Assembly (NCBI GenBank): GCA_011109175.1
Contig: RDEW01000020.1
Span: forward strand, 805,273 to 869,272
DNA: 64,000 nucleotides
Origin: Dicyema japonicum
Lineage: Eukaryota > Dicyemida > Rhombozoa > Dicyemidae
Direction of reading: 5' to 3'
Shown piece after piece: positions 1 to 9,110 of the stretch. How positions within the stretch are numbered: the stretch's first letter is position 1; each line of letters begins with the position of its first letter. The position numbers and the translations under genes were made by a program. Below the pieces are notes generated by a model. The model had not been told where the DNA came from and ran no database searches. It worked only from the letters and a program-made list of their open reading frames with translations.

Positions 1-275
1 CGTAAATAAAAATAACATTACATGCTTTGCCGTTCTGCTAAAGTATCTTGATGAATCAAAATGCGCATTGTATGATACAGTACTTCAAGACATTAAAGAT
101 CATTTGGTAATTTTGGATGTTAACATTGCGAAATATTTTCCGGATAAATTTGATGACGATTAGGTTCAAAATCCGTTCAAAGCTAAAGTAGTACAAGCAA
201 ATCTAACTTCAATTGAATATGAACATCTTATTGATTTGACATCAGAATCAACGTCAAATCAGATATATAATTGAA
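1..275 (+). pseudogene. hAT/ZBED-like transposase remnant
   Basis: One frame reads through almost the whole stretch with a single TAG at about 163. It contains a KYFPDKFDDD segment followed by VQNPFKAKV and EYEHLIDLTSES. In the animal ZBED5/SCAND3-type domesticated or transposon-derived hAT proteins I know a similar order: HFP, then NPF, then an L.DL block near the C-terminus. The left end runs off the window. I read it as a decayed hAT-like transposase C-terminus; the family assignment rests on short motifs. Confidence 0.4.
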
Positions 276-950
276 TTGTAAGGGTTCCGCAAAAAATAAA
301 TTAGCCTAAAAGGGTTCCGCGAGCATTTAAGGTTGGAAACCATTGCTATATACTATCATCAAGCTTTATCTTAAGCTGCTGAGTTCCTTCTTATATTCGA
401 ACCTGTTGAACCTGATCTAGGAGACCATATGGGATGACAAACTTCCCATTTGTCAAATGCCGCTCTATCGTTCGTGATATCACTTGTGTTGATATTTTTT
501 CAATGACAATACAAGCACATAATATCTGAACAGCTACTCTGCAAAGAGTTTATTGTTTATTTAAGAATTGCCTTTGAGACTTCGGTGTAACATGACCGGT
601 CACCAGAGCCTTTTTCAAGAAATTAGAAGTGGAATCTCATCCAAACTGGAAGATCTTTGAGATTGTTAGAGGGAATCCCAACTGCCTTTTAGCAGGCGGT
701 TCAGACCCCATCTTTTTTCGACGTCTAAAAAATAAAGTGTGAGTTCTGACTTACTGAGTTTTTAGTAATGGAAACATTGCTATTATCTGGTGGATGGGCT
801 GTTTATACTATATTTAGTTTTTGGTTAAAATTCACAATTTTATGGTCAATAAAAATCTATTTAGTAATACCATGGTTTTCTTAATTTTTTTTAATTTTTT
901 AACGTTTAAAATATTACTCAACCTGAACCTATCTAATTCTTAATTTACCC
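276..950. other. No gene recognised
   Basis: Begins with a GGGTTCCGC motif repeated at about 288 and 311; a related AAGGGTTCC..GAGCA segment recurs at about 9208. No frame gives recognisable protein. Probably unidentified repeat debris. Confidence 0.3.
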
Positions 951-954
951 CCAA

Positions 955-1065
955 GTAGAGTAGCATCAATATCGGTGTCAGCCCAAGATGAGGTCCCTGT
1001 TAGGAAGTGCTGGGATCACGTGATTAGTGAATTTGTGTAACGGTGGTCTCTGGTGTTAAAAAAAC
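955..1065 (+). mobile_element. LINE family B, 3' end fragment
   Basis: Encodes the end of the family B protein (AKMRSLLE-like residues; here GATGAGGTCCCTGTTAGG) followed by the diagnostic 3' untranslated end GGGATCACGTGATTAG and a GGTGGTCTCTGGTGTTAA tail. The same end is seen at 2.7, 21.2, 38.3 and 50.6 kb, which defines it as a repeat family. Confidence 0.6.
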
Positions 1066-1074
1066 ATAGCGATA

Positions 1075-1415
1075 GTTATGGGGGATTACCTTATTAAAAA
1101 TCCTGCCGTGAGGGATGGATTCTTTCGCAGTTTAACCCCTTTGCTTCATAGTGTCATCTGAATGAACGTGTCATCCACTTTGGTCCTCAGGGAAAAACCC
1201 TCGACCCGTTCCACTACCACGATCCTTACTGAGTTGATCAGGCTATCCTCCTCTTCTAGCGTTTCTTCATCTTTTTTACGAAGGGCCAGCTTGACGTCTA
1301 CTTGAAACCTTAAATTTGAACGATCATAAGAAAATTCTAACATAAAAACGAATTTAAAAAATGAAAAACCCCTAATTAAATTTTTATTTGTAAGTTTTAA
1401 ATTTTTTTGTTTCAT
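1075..1415 (-). mobile_element. LINE family E, C-terminal fragment
   Basis: The reverse strand ends in a charged segment with VVVERVEGFSLRTKVDDTFI. This matches the C-terminus of the longer copy at 30.8-31.3 kb (KIVEDRINGFRRRSKVQDTYI), so it is a repeated protein end and not a host gene. No RT motif is retained here. Confidence 0.45.
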
Positions 1416-2680
1416 CTATGAAAACTCCCTTAATAACAACATTATTAATGTATTTTGGTCACAACATATTTGGATTAAAATAGAGCTTTCACTAACCAAC
1501 GCTTCAGCGTTTAATTACAGCGTTCGACTATCCCCTTGATTGGGGTGTCTTGGAAATTCAAAAGTAACTAATCATCTCGAAAAAATATAAGGATGATTGA
1601 CTATCATTTTTACGAAATCCATGTCTTGAAGGATATTTGTAGACTATTCTTGCCAACATTCTGATATAAGGACCAACTGCCATATTACCCTTATCTATTT
1701 ACCCCCGGTGCTTTCAAGTGAAGGAAACCAGTGTCTAAATACCAATGACGGACGTTCCCAGGCCACATTTTACTTTATGGTAGGCATTCCACTGTAATCA
1801 GGAATTCCCATGCTTACTTAATATTCGGCCACAACCATTTCTTTACTCCCATGTCAATTGAACTAATAATACAGACTTTTTAATTTCATATTTGTCATAA
1901 ATGAATGTGCACAGATTACTCGGAAAAAAACAAATTAATAGACTGTCGCACTCAAAGAGCACCGGTAAACTGAAAAATACAAACTATATGATCCCGACAA
2001 ATTTAATCTAGAGTCTCAGGTCAGCTCGATGCTCTACCTTTGATCCTAAACAGGCTCATTAAGGTCGTTGTGTCCTTATCACGTTGGATCAGACCTCTTC
2101 CGTTATTCCCTCAGATTAGACTCTCCAAAGGTGTTGGTTTCATGTTCTTTTTGTCCATATACCACTTCTATGTCTCCATAATAGGCTTTTTTATGTAGTG
2201 GCGAATTTTGAAGAATTAGTCAAAAGATTTAAGATCCCCATAAGGCACATGCATAGGAATGAACGATTCAATGTATTGAGAGTAAAGCGTTTTAGTATGG
2301 GATGGTTCTCTTTTTCCTATAGCTCAGTTAGGCTTTTCAGAAGATTGATTTTTTTCTCACATTTGTTTACCACATTTTTAATATGCTGCAAGAAACACAT
2401 ATATGTATCATGGATCACTCCCAGGATTTTTGATATTTCTTAAATGGCAATGTATCCCCGTCCATTTCAATTTCAATTGACTTTTTGACATTTTTTTGTC
2501 CGAGTTAAATAGGGATTTAATGGATTTCTAAGGGCTGTTTGTCAGTCGGTTTTCGTTCAGCCACACAAGTAAACAGTTCAGGTAATGTTTACTGTCTTCA
2601 TGACTGCCTGGATGTCTTGATCCCGTGATGCTAAAAAACCAACGCAAACATGGAATATTTGTTATTATTTTTATCTATTT
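1416..2680. other. Unresolved repeat debris
   Basis: No convincing gene. Part of it (about 2040-2180: TCACGTTGGATCAG, then a block ending in a TCATGTTC stretch) recurs at about 37095-37195, so it belongs to an interspersed repeat I cannot name. Short open frames here are unsupported. Confidence 0.3.
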
Positions 2681-2689
2681 AACAGCCCA

Positions 2690-2960
2690 AGGCCACTGTA
2701 AAACCAAACTAATAATCACGTGATCCCGATGCGTTCTAACAGTGACCTCATCTTTGCCTGGTGTTCCTCCCTCTTTCCCGCGCATAATCGTACAGGACGG
2801 CTGACTGAATTTACGGAGCCGCTTTGGAATCTAGTCTCATAAGCGTCAGTCCGGAACGTTGTTCTTCACATCTAACGCTCCGTTACACTGAAAGTCCTCT
2901 TTTGCACTTCCTAGATCTTCCTCATATTTTCCAGATATTGACAGTTTATCTCTCATTTAT
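2690..2960 (-). mobile_element. LINE family B, 3' end fragment
   Basis: Reverse-strand copy of the family B 3' end: the complement of the ATCACGTGATTATTAGTTTGG terminus lies near 2700, and upstream (higher coordinates) are the codons matching SLRR..TERW..DH..ALMRLDS in better copies. Frames are broken. Confidence 0.55.
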
Positions 2961-3129
2961 GAATCCGTGCTAAAAAGTCCTATATGGTAAGAACTCTGAT
3001 TGTAGAATTTCTATGTTAATGTGAAATCTTCAATGTGGTTAAACTATGGTAACAATGCACCTAGAATTGAGGTATATAACTCCAAGACGGGGATCTGTTT
3101 TGTAGTGTATCGAAGATGTATCATTATTG

Positions 3130-3480
3130 TAAGTCAAGATGAGTGTCTGGGAAATCACCTGCTTCGACACGTTTACCCATTGCAACCTAGTCCACAGTGC
3201 CTCTAGAGTATGTTCAGCCATTGATAAGGGTGAAAGGTTGAAACAGGCAAAGTACGCGTTCCTAACACAAGGATTTTTGTTTGTTCCACTCGTCTTTGAA
3301 ACGTCTGATTTCCTTGCGTCTACGAGGCTGAACTCTTAAGTCGTTTAGGGAATCAGATTTCTGCACGAACAGAAGATCCTCGTGAGTGCAGTTGGCTATT
3401 TGAGCGATTCTTGCTCATCATCCTGAAATAGAATTGCTACGCTGTCAGGGGACCTCTGTATGACCTTTTGCTGACTTTAT
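3130..3480 (+). mobile_element. LINE family C, nuclease-like C-terminus
   Basis: Reads VWEITCFDTF, SASRVCSA, KQAKYAF and FVPLVFETSDFLASTR, corresponding to the VWDATC.DTF / AEKAERLK.AKY / F.P.A.ETSG core of family C in better copies. The tail continues past a stop as RLGNQISARTEDPRECSW. Homologous stretches lie at 8.76-9.08 and 24.0-24.37 kb. Confidence 0.55.
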
Positions 3481-3499
3481 TGTGTCATTGATAAATCGA

Positions 3500-4095
3500 T
3501 TTATTCAAAAAAGTTTTTAAGCTTAAAAAATTACGTTCCACGTGTTCAAGATAATAAAAATTATGTAAAAGACTTGTTAAAAAATTGCGAAAATATAAAT
3601 AACGAGATTTGGAAGAAAGTAAAATTTCTTTAACGATGCCAGTCTTGGAATAAAAAAGAGGAATGAATTACACTGAAAACATCAACCTATAGACTACTAA
3701 AACAGCTAATAGAACAAAAAATAGCATAAAATATTGGAGAACGACAAAGTGACTGATTTATTAAGTTTAAAAAAATAAAAGAACGAATAAGTCATTTGTT
3801 GATACATCGTAAAAAAATAAAGACTTGCAACAATTCGTTGAAGACATCTGTAAAAGCATTAATGGAAAAACTTGAAGAGGAGAGACAGAGAGAGCGGAAT
3901 AAAACCGGAGACAATGGTTTGTCGATGAATAAGTGAGAGACAAATTTGGTAGAATCCTATGATAAATTAGAGAAATCGAAAGAAATGTAAATTCAAGTAA
4001 AAATGATGAATTAAAAATATTACAATCCCAGGTTACTGAGCAGAGCTTCTTTGTCCAAGTAATCCTAAATAATGTTGCAGAAAGTATTTTAATAC
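3500..4095 (+). pseudogene. Candidate lysine/glutamate-rich coiled-coil gene, unresolved
   Basis: Several short open blocks follow each other: VKDLLKNCENINNEIWKK (about 3566-3625), KTSTYRLLKQLIEQKIA, KIKERISHLLIHRKKIK and KALMEKLEEERQRERNKTGD (3768-3920), then SSKNDELKILQSQVTEQ (about 3990-4045). A 24-nt GT..AG gap fits between the first two (about 3623-3646). The composition is that of a coiled coil. A 24-nt intron could end exactly where the SINE1 insertion begins (GTATTTTAATAC..CACAG), with the exon resuming at 4756. I could not join all blocks in one frame, so this is either a decayed gene or a misparse. The long reverse-strand frame over this region is rich in S, F and L and looks like its shadow. 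Confidence 0.25.
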
Positions 4096-4107
4096 TTTGA
4101 TTCACAG

Positions 4108-4665
4108 AAAAACAATGAACTTTACAAAGAGCCATATTAGCTATCGCTCCCCTCAGGCAGAACACACACTTTATTTGAAACAAAGAACAGTTATCATAAC
4201 TAATCGATGAAGGAGAACCAAGAATGCTCTTCACTAACCCTAACACACTTTATTTGAAACAAAGAACAGTTATCATAACTAATCGATGAAGGAGAACCAA
4301 GAATGCTCTTCACTAACCCTAACACACTTTATTTGAAACAAAGAACAGTTATCATAACTAATCGATGAAGGAGAACCAAGAATGCTCTTCACTAACCCTA
4401 ACACACTTTATTTGAAACAAAGAACAGTTATCATAACTAATCGATGAAGGAGAACCAAGAATGCTCTTCACTTATTTTTGTTTTCTTTTTGTTGGGTGTA
4501 TGCCCTATATAGACGATCCGGTTCCGCAGTGAAATGTTCACTGATGACTTGTCAAGCCAAAGCATAAAGATGCGTGGAACCTTCAAGCGAAATGTAGAGT
4601 ATCAGGATTAGAACTAGGGACCTTCAGGCCTCTTATCTGGCACCCGTTTCACTGCGTCACCCGGC
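4108..4665 (-). mobile_element. SINE1, full-length with internal tandem expansion
   Basis: On the reverse strand it starts at about 4665 with a tRNA-like head: a box A-like TGACGCAGTGAAACGG and a box B-like TAGTTCTAATCC about 35 nt later. The body matches other SINE1 copies (GACGAGT..GTCATCAGTGAA..GCGGAACCGGATCGTCTA). The 3' end near 4112-4165 (GTGTGTTCTGCCTGAGGGG, then GCTAATATGGCTCT) corresponds to the RTE 3' end. Length is inflated by four 79-bp tandem units. A 12-bp direct repeat TTTGATTCACAG lies at 4096-4107 and again at 4744-4755, beyond the adjacent tRNA-Pro gene. Confidence 0.65.
4163..4478. repeat. 79-bp tandem repeat, about 4 copies, inside SINE1
   Basis: The block TTATTTGAAACAAAG recurs at 4171, 4250, 4329 and 4408, an exact 79-bp period with almost no divergence. 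Each junction carries CACTAACCCTAACAC, which contains a telomere-like CCCTAA repeat. The unit is a segment of SINE1 (compare 54910-54970 in the opposite orientation). Confidence 0.85.
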
Positions 4666-4737
4666 CTCCTGGTGGTCTAGGGGTATGATTCTCGCTTCGG
4701 GTGTGAAAGGTCCCGGGTTCGACACCTGGCCAGGGCC
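4666..4737 (+). tRNA. tRNA-Pro (CGG)
   Basis: Cloverleaf can be drawn: box A TGGTCTAGGGGTATGAT, anticodon loop TTCGGGT with anticodon CGG, T-arm CCGGG-TTCGACA-CCTGG, and acceptor CTCCTGG pairing with CCAGGGC except at the outermost 1-72 pair (C-C) and a G-T at 2-71. The anticodon stem has one mismatch (27-43 C-A). A short TTTTT follows at 4742. These mismatches suggest either a functional but drifted gene or a tRNA-Pro-derived copy; the flanking direct repeat that encloses both it and SINE1 favours a co-inserted copy. Confidence 0.7.
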
Positions 4738-4755
4738 CCCATTTTTGATTCACAG

Positions 4756-5100
4756 GTAACAACAAAATATATTCATCAAACTGTGAGTATACCTGATGTT
4801 GTCAATATTATAAGGCTATGTAAATTCTAGGACTGAGTGAGAGTGATACCATGCATTTGTTATTCCATCTAATTTGTGAGGAGTGAGTTTATCAATCAGT
4901 AATTTTAGAGGATTGATTGCGCCTTCAAGGATAATGAAAAATCTATCATCAAATATAGCGGTTTCTCTTTGAAGTTGACTTTAAAAGGATTTAATGAATT
5001 GACAATAAAGCTGTATATTAATTTGTATGTCGATTACTCAACTGTTATTTAAGTAAATTTCATTCATTCCAATCGCCTACGAAATTTTTTGTGCAGTTGG
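4756..5100. other. Possible exon on reverse strand, otherwise nothing
   Basis: The reverse strand from about 4977 to 4816 is open in one frame and reads RETAIFDDRFFIILEGAI, then NPLKLLIDKLTPHKLDGI and TNAWYHSHS. I do not recognise it. It could be one exon of an unknown gene with tiny introns or a transposon remnant. The rest is plain AT-rich sequence. Confidence 0.2.
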
Positions 5101-5690
5101 GTGAATTAAGATTGTCAATGAAATCGAGAATGCTGTGACAGAGACCCTCGCTAACGAAGGTGGTTTTTACTGTGTCTAGGTATAGTAATCATCAGCGGTA
5201 ATACAAACTGTTTATTGGCTGCTGGAACATGATTGTTTCTGTTTCAAATAAAGATTAACTATCTTAGTAAATAACGAAGTAGAGTTGTTACGACAGGTCT
5301 CTATTATGGCGTGCATTGAGCACCTCTCATAATTGCGATCCCAATTTTCTGGAAAAGCCATCTCGCATTCTGGTTCAGGATTCCGCTTTCCTGTAAGCCT
5401 TCCGATTAACCTTATAAACTCAGACCTGCTCGGACCAATAACACTAGACGTCTCAACGAAAATTGGCTGAAAAACGATCAAGTCGAAGATGTCGTGGTAC
5501 TTCCTTCTTTTCAAATCTTCAGCAATGCTCGCTGCGGAACCTCACGCGCAACGATGATTTGAGCAAGTTTCCATTAGAGAAAGTTTCCATGCATGTTGAA
5601 TCCCAGCAATACACCTCTCTAGTAAATAACTGCTTGAAAAAATCTGTTGCCATTAACAGAAACTCATTAGAGTGGTGGAATGAAAACTAA
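5101..5690 (-). mobile_element. LINE family C, C-terminal piece with rearrangement
   Basis: Reverse-strand residues from 5514 down read MKRRKYHD, then FQPIFVETSSVIGPSRSEF and LIGRLTGKRNPEPE, the KY..F.P..VETSGV.G core of family C. The same C-terminal block recurs (degraded) at 34710-34850. Just right of it (5463-5690) the forward strand holds another short family C-like stretch, so two pieces abut head to head. Confidence 0.5.
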
Positions 5691-6194
5691 TTGAATTCTA
5701 CAATTTAAAATTTCTAAATTAATTTCTTAAGATATTCAAAGATTAAGTTCGTTTTGAAGAATTATTGGATCGTAGAGTAGGGTACTTTAAGAGAGACATC
5801 TATTTGTTAAACAAGAAACGATCGTAGTGGATTCTTTCTATTCTGCATAGAACCTGTAAACTCATTTGGAAATAAATCGTTTATGTGGAGGAATCTTTAC
5901 CATTAATTAGTTGTATGCTATGTCACGTGCATAAGTGGTCATAATGGATAACGTGTTATAAAAAAATATAGTGAATAGAAATTTACATGGGCAATTTCTG
6001 TTGACTAGAAAAAATAATTTTGCTATCATTTAAGATTTTTTACAAAAACTGAGAGAAAAGGGTTATTCATAGAAACCGCTGATATAAACCAAATTTAACA
6101 CTTTTCCGATTGTTTTTCTCATTTTTTAATAAATAAATAATGTAGAAACGATAACTAAAGTTAATAAATAAATAATTAAAAATTTTATATAGGG
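5691..6194. other. AT-rich intergenic sequence
   Basis: No open frame, repeat or RNA structure recognised upstream of the initiator tRNA gene. Confidence 0.5.
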
Positions 6195-6266
6195 AGCGGA
6201 ATGGCGCAGTGGGAGCGCGCTGGGCCCATAACCCAGAGGTCCGAGGATCGAAACCTCGTTCCGCTA
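6195..6266 (+). tRNA. Initiator tRNA-Met (CAT)
   Basis: All stems pair: acceptor AGCGGAA/TTCCGCT, D-stem GCGC/GCGC, anticodon stem CTGGG/CCCAG with loop CCCATAA (anticodon CAT), T-stem CGAGG/CCTCG. Initiator hallmarks are present: A1-T72 pair, three G-C pairs at the base of the anticodon stem, and ATCGAAA in the T-loop (A54 in place of T54), as in metazoan initiators. A TTTT terminator follows at 6271. This is the best preserved RNA gene in the window and is probably functional. Confidence 0.95.
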
Positions 6267-6267
6267 A

Positions 6268-6564
6268 TTATTTTCGTTTTTTACTGACAAAATGAGCTAC
6301 ATCCCTTATTCTATTTATTCCATTCTGAATGCGAGTCGTTCGATAGGATTTGAAAGTAGTTGCTACAAAAACAATGAGGAATGTATAGACTAGATAGAAA
6401 ACGTCTTGATCAAATGTCCCATCTTTCAGTTTGCTGCTGAAAACATTCAAGTCTTGGACTTTATGTGCACGGATATTTTTGTTCAACCAACCTTTCTCAG
6501 ATTCCTTCCAATATTTGTTCAGCATCTGAGAAGACTGAGACATTGAAGCGCCGGATGTAGACAT
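6268..6564 (-). CDS. Small single-pass membrane protein, hypothetical
   Basis: Uninterrupted 98-codon frame starting at ATG 6564 (MSTSGASMSQSSQMLNKYW...) and ending one base from the tRNA-iMet gene. A hydrophobic stretch VFYLVYTFLIVFVATTF (about residues 57-73) would span a membrane once; the C-terminus is basic (VAHFVSKKRK). No family recognised. Upstream of this ATG the frame runs on into LINE family B sequence, so the start may instead lie inside repeat. It could be a real small gene or chance; the balanced amino-acid composition favours coding. Confidence 0.35.
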   Translation of the reverse strand: MSTSGASMSQSSQMLNKYWKESEKGWLNKNIRAHKVQDLNVFSSKLKDGTFDQDVFYLVYTFLIVFVATTFKSYRTTRIQNGINRIRDVAHFVSKKRK

Positions 6565-6893
6565 TCCAGATGAAGTAATATTTGTTTTCCAATTGATATG
6601 AACATTTTCGGAGGTGGGAAGGGGCTCTTCCTTATGATAGCCTTTACGACGTTCCACTTTCGAAGCCCCTTGGTAAACACTTCCTCCGTGTGACAGAAGA
6701 ACGTCATTAAAGAGTCGAATTTTACTCCAGGGATCTTCTGGATTCGCGTAGAAGGGATAGGAATGTTTCCAAAGAAAATCTCGAGTCTACCTTTAAATTT
6801 CGTGTCTGTAGTGAATAGTCCGAAGAGCCTCCCCAGCTTTAAACGCGGAACCAGCAAGCCTCGACTGGGAAACGGTGTTGGTACAGGGCCCAT
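6565..6893 (-). mobile_element. LINE family B, internal fragment
   Basis: Reverse strand reads LFGLFTTDTKFKGRLEIFF, GNIPIPSTRIQKIPGVKFD and KWNVVKAI, equivalent to the SLFT.D.....P...N..PI...ILGVTFD..LTF..HV....RK...LKAL segment that follows the RT palm in family B. It is fused at its right end to a family C fragment, a nested or recombined junction. Confidence 0.5.
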
Positions 6894-6913
6894 CCAAAAT
6901 CAAGTATTTCCTT

Positions 6914-7210
6914 CTAGAGAAGGTCAGTCATCCTGTCTGGGCGCTTTCTATCTCGACTATCCAGGCCCATCGGTTCTAGAGATGATGGGAATCCAGTCGC
7001 CTCAAGAGAGCGCTTCACAACACCGTTGATTGCTCCATTCCTCGGGAACCAGCCTCTGCTGAGACAGCAAGAGAACGGATGAAGTCTTTTGCAGTCCACA
7101 ACAGATCCACAACGCATTGGATGAGGCTAACACAGGTCGATCCGAGACAGATTGATATCCCATTCTGAGGGCGTCCTGTTCAAGAAGGGAACCAATTGAC
7201 GATGATGGGA
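6914..7210 (-). mobile_element. LINE family C, CCHC and nuclease-start fragment
   Basis: Reverse strand reads MRCGSVVDCKRLHPFSCCLS, then GWFPRNGAINGVVKRSLEAT, GFPSSLEPMGLDS and DRKRPDRMT: the CCHC knuckle (C.CG..VD..G.H...C), the RFPRH..IN..VKRAL helix, and the start of the KRPDG.T nuclease-like domain. Frames continue raggedly to about 7210. Confidence 0.6.
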
Positions 7211-7439
7211 GAGCGTTCAGCTAAGCACCGCTCTGATTACTAAATCATTAATGAAATAAAATATATTCATCTAGGTTATTGGTTAAACTGATTATTATTG
7301 ACTCTAGAATCATCATCTACATTGGGAGTCAAAGATCCTTCCAATTGGAGACCATCAGGAAATGAGAGCCCTGCAGTTCCTCTCCAAGCCTACAGTCTAG
7401 AACATCCCTGCCACTCCCTATGCAAGCCGCAAAACAAAA

Positions 7440-7860
7440 GGAAAATTATATGACAACCAGTGACCTGTCTCGGATGTTATCATCCATTCCTTCCATCCCC
7501 AATGAGTCGTCTAAAACAGATACACGATTTTGGTTCTACGAGAAGCATCCGAAGACTCAGAGACAATAAAATATTACAGCGACCCCCTCCTCCAATAGAC
7601 CAATCAGAATCCTTTCTTTCAAGGGACGTGCGAGTAAACCTGGCTCGTCTACGATGTGGGCACCACCCATATCTACCAGCTTATGATGTACTCTGCCCCT
7701 TTTGCAACCTCCACGTGCTAACAACAAATCACCTATTTCAATGTCATGAATTGACACAACATTTTTCCACAATGCCGGAACTGACGGATCTATGAGAGCG
7801 ACCAACATCTGCTGCGTACTACTTAATAGCTGCTGTTCTTCTGCAAGTTAGTGAGGCTGG
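7440..7860 (+). mobile_element. LINE family F, C-terminal zinc-knuckle fragment
   Basis: Reads SFLSRDVRVNLARLRCGHHP, then YLPAYDVLCPFCNLHVLTTN and HLFQCHEL. This is the C-terminal pattern LSR..R..LARLR.GH...L..Y......CP.C.....T..HLF.C known from R1/Jockey-like LINEs, where the C-x2-C..H-x4-C residues bind zinc. Related debris lies at 31.57-31.79 and 57.70-57.99 kb. Confidence 0.6.
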
Positions 7861-8204
7861 GGTTACTTAACTAACTAAGAATCATGTTTTTATGAAGCAA
7901 AAAATGGAACATTTGCTATAATTATTGTATAACCCGAATGCATAATTAGAATTATAATCATTGATACATGTTGTTTTCCTATCTTAATTTTAGACTTTAT
8001 CTATGTTTTATCTCCATTTCTTGTAACATTTGAAGGACCAAATGGCAAACTAAAAACACAGAAAAGTTCGAGTTTTTAGGGTTTAAGAAAATTTTTAAAG
8101 GAAAAAGGCAAAATATGAATACCTGTCTAAGGCAAATAGCATTAAACTTAGTCTACCATTTATAATGATGATGTGATTTTATAACCACAAATATAAATAA
8201 TTAA
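7861..8204. other. AT-rich, no gene recognised
   Basis: Low-complexity AT-rich stretch with no coding signal. It ends where a family C copy begins with GGGTTCGGAATTCGCAACCC. Confidence 0.4.
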
Positions 8205-9110
8205 GCGATTAGGGTTCGGAATTCGCAACCCTGTAGACATATTGCTCCTCTTCGCTAAGGGCCTGTACACCCTGTCTAGAGGATTCTACAGTCCCTCTGA
8301 ATTCTCAAATGACCAGAACGACGATCATGCTCGTGAGGCCTGGAGTCGTACCTATTAGTTTTTCCAACCTTCAATTTTCTCTCATTGGGGTCTCGACAAT
8401 TCTACATGCCGGAGGTCTTTTAAATATCTGCTAATGTCATCGAACCAAAACCTCCGTGGCCTGTTTGTTGTCGGAGCGGTGCCTGGCTCAACGCCATTCT
8501 TAATGGTGTTTTGGGTATCTTTTGGATGATAAATGCATCCGTTTTGGAATCTCATTACGACTCGGATTAAAAGTCTGTGTCCGAATTCCTACTGATTTGA
8601 AGCCCAGATCGACTTTGCAGAAAGAGTGCAGGTAGATTTCCCAGACACATAACCTAGAACGAAGTCGTGAGGCGAGTTTTGGACGCCGTCTGACAACCCT
8701 CCATGCTCGAGCAGTCGCTCTTTGCAGGTTTGATGGGAAACGACAAGATGAGATGACTATCTTCCGCTTTGAAGCTGGGAAACCTCTTGTCTAGAACGTC
8801 ACCTGCACAAACACGTTTGCCCGGATGTAACTTGTATCAGAGTTCCTCTGGAGTCTGTTCAGGTCGCTGAGAAAGCGAGATGTTGAAACGGACAAATACG
8901 TGCCTACTAAGGATTTGTGTTTGTTCCACTCGTGTGAGATGTCTGGTTTCCTTACTCCTATTAGACTGGAATTCTTGAGTCGTCTAGGGAATTAGATTTC
9001 TGCACGATTAGAAGATCCCTGTGAGCGCTGTTGGCTCCGTCATCCTAAGGGGGAATAGCCACGCAGTAAACTCTCTGTATGATTTTTTGTTTATTTTATT
9101 CTGTCATTAA
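8205..9110 (+). mobile_element. LINE family C, C-terminal half, degraded
   Basis: Follows the same order as the better copy at 38.9-39.3 kb: GFGIRNPVD (compare GGLGIRNPVDLSLPSYLSSL), a LVRPGV..S segment, AWLNAI at about 8500, and then the nuclease-like end with RLGN..SAR at about 8970-9010. Many frameshifts and stops; no intact domain. Confidence 0.55.

Noticed and set aside
2198-2443. Short ORF with a YVSWITPRI end
   Set aside because: No homology, starts at a non-ATG codon in the sequence, and sits in repeat debris.
3767-4246. 159-codon reverse-strand ORF
   Set aside because: It runs through the SINE1 end and then the complement of a lysine/glutamate-rich region, giving the S/F/L-rich composition of an antisense shadow.
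4163-4478. CRISPR-like array
   Set aside because: The 79-bp units are contiguous and identical with no variable spacers, the host is eukaryotic, and the unit is part of a SINE.
6195-6266. Elongator tRNA-Met
   Set aside because: A1-T72, three G-C pairs below the anticodon loop and A54 identify the initiator type.
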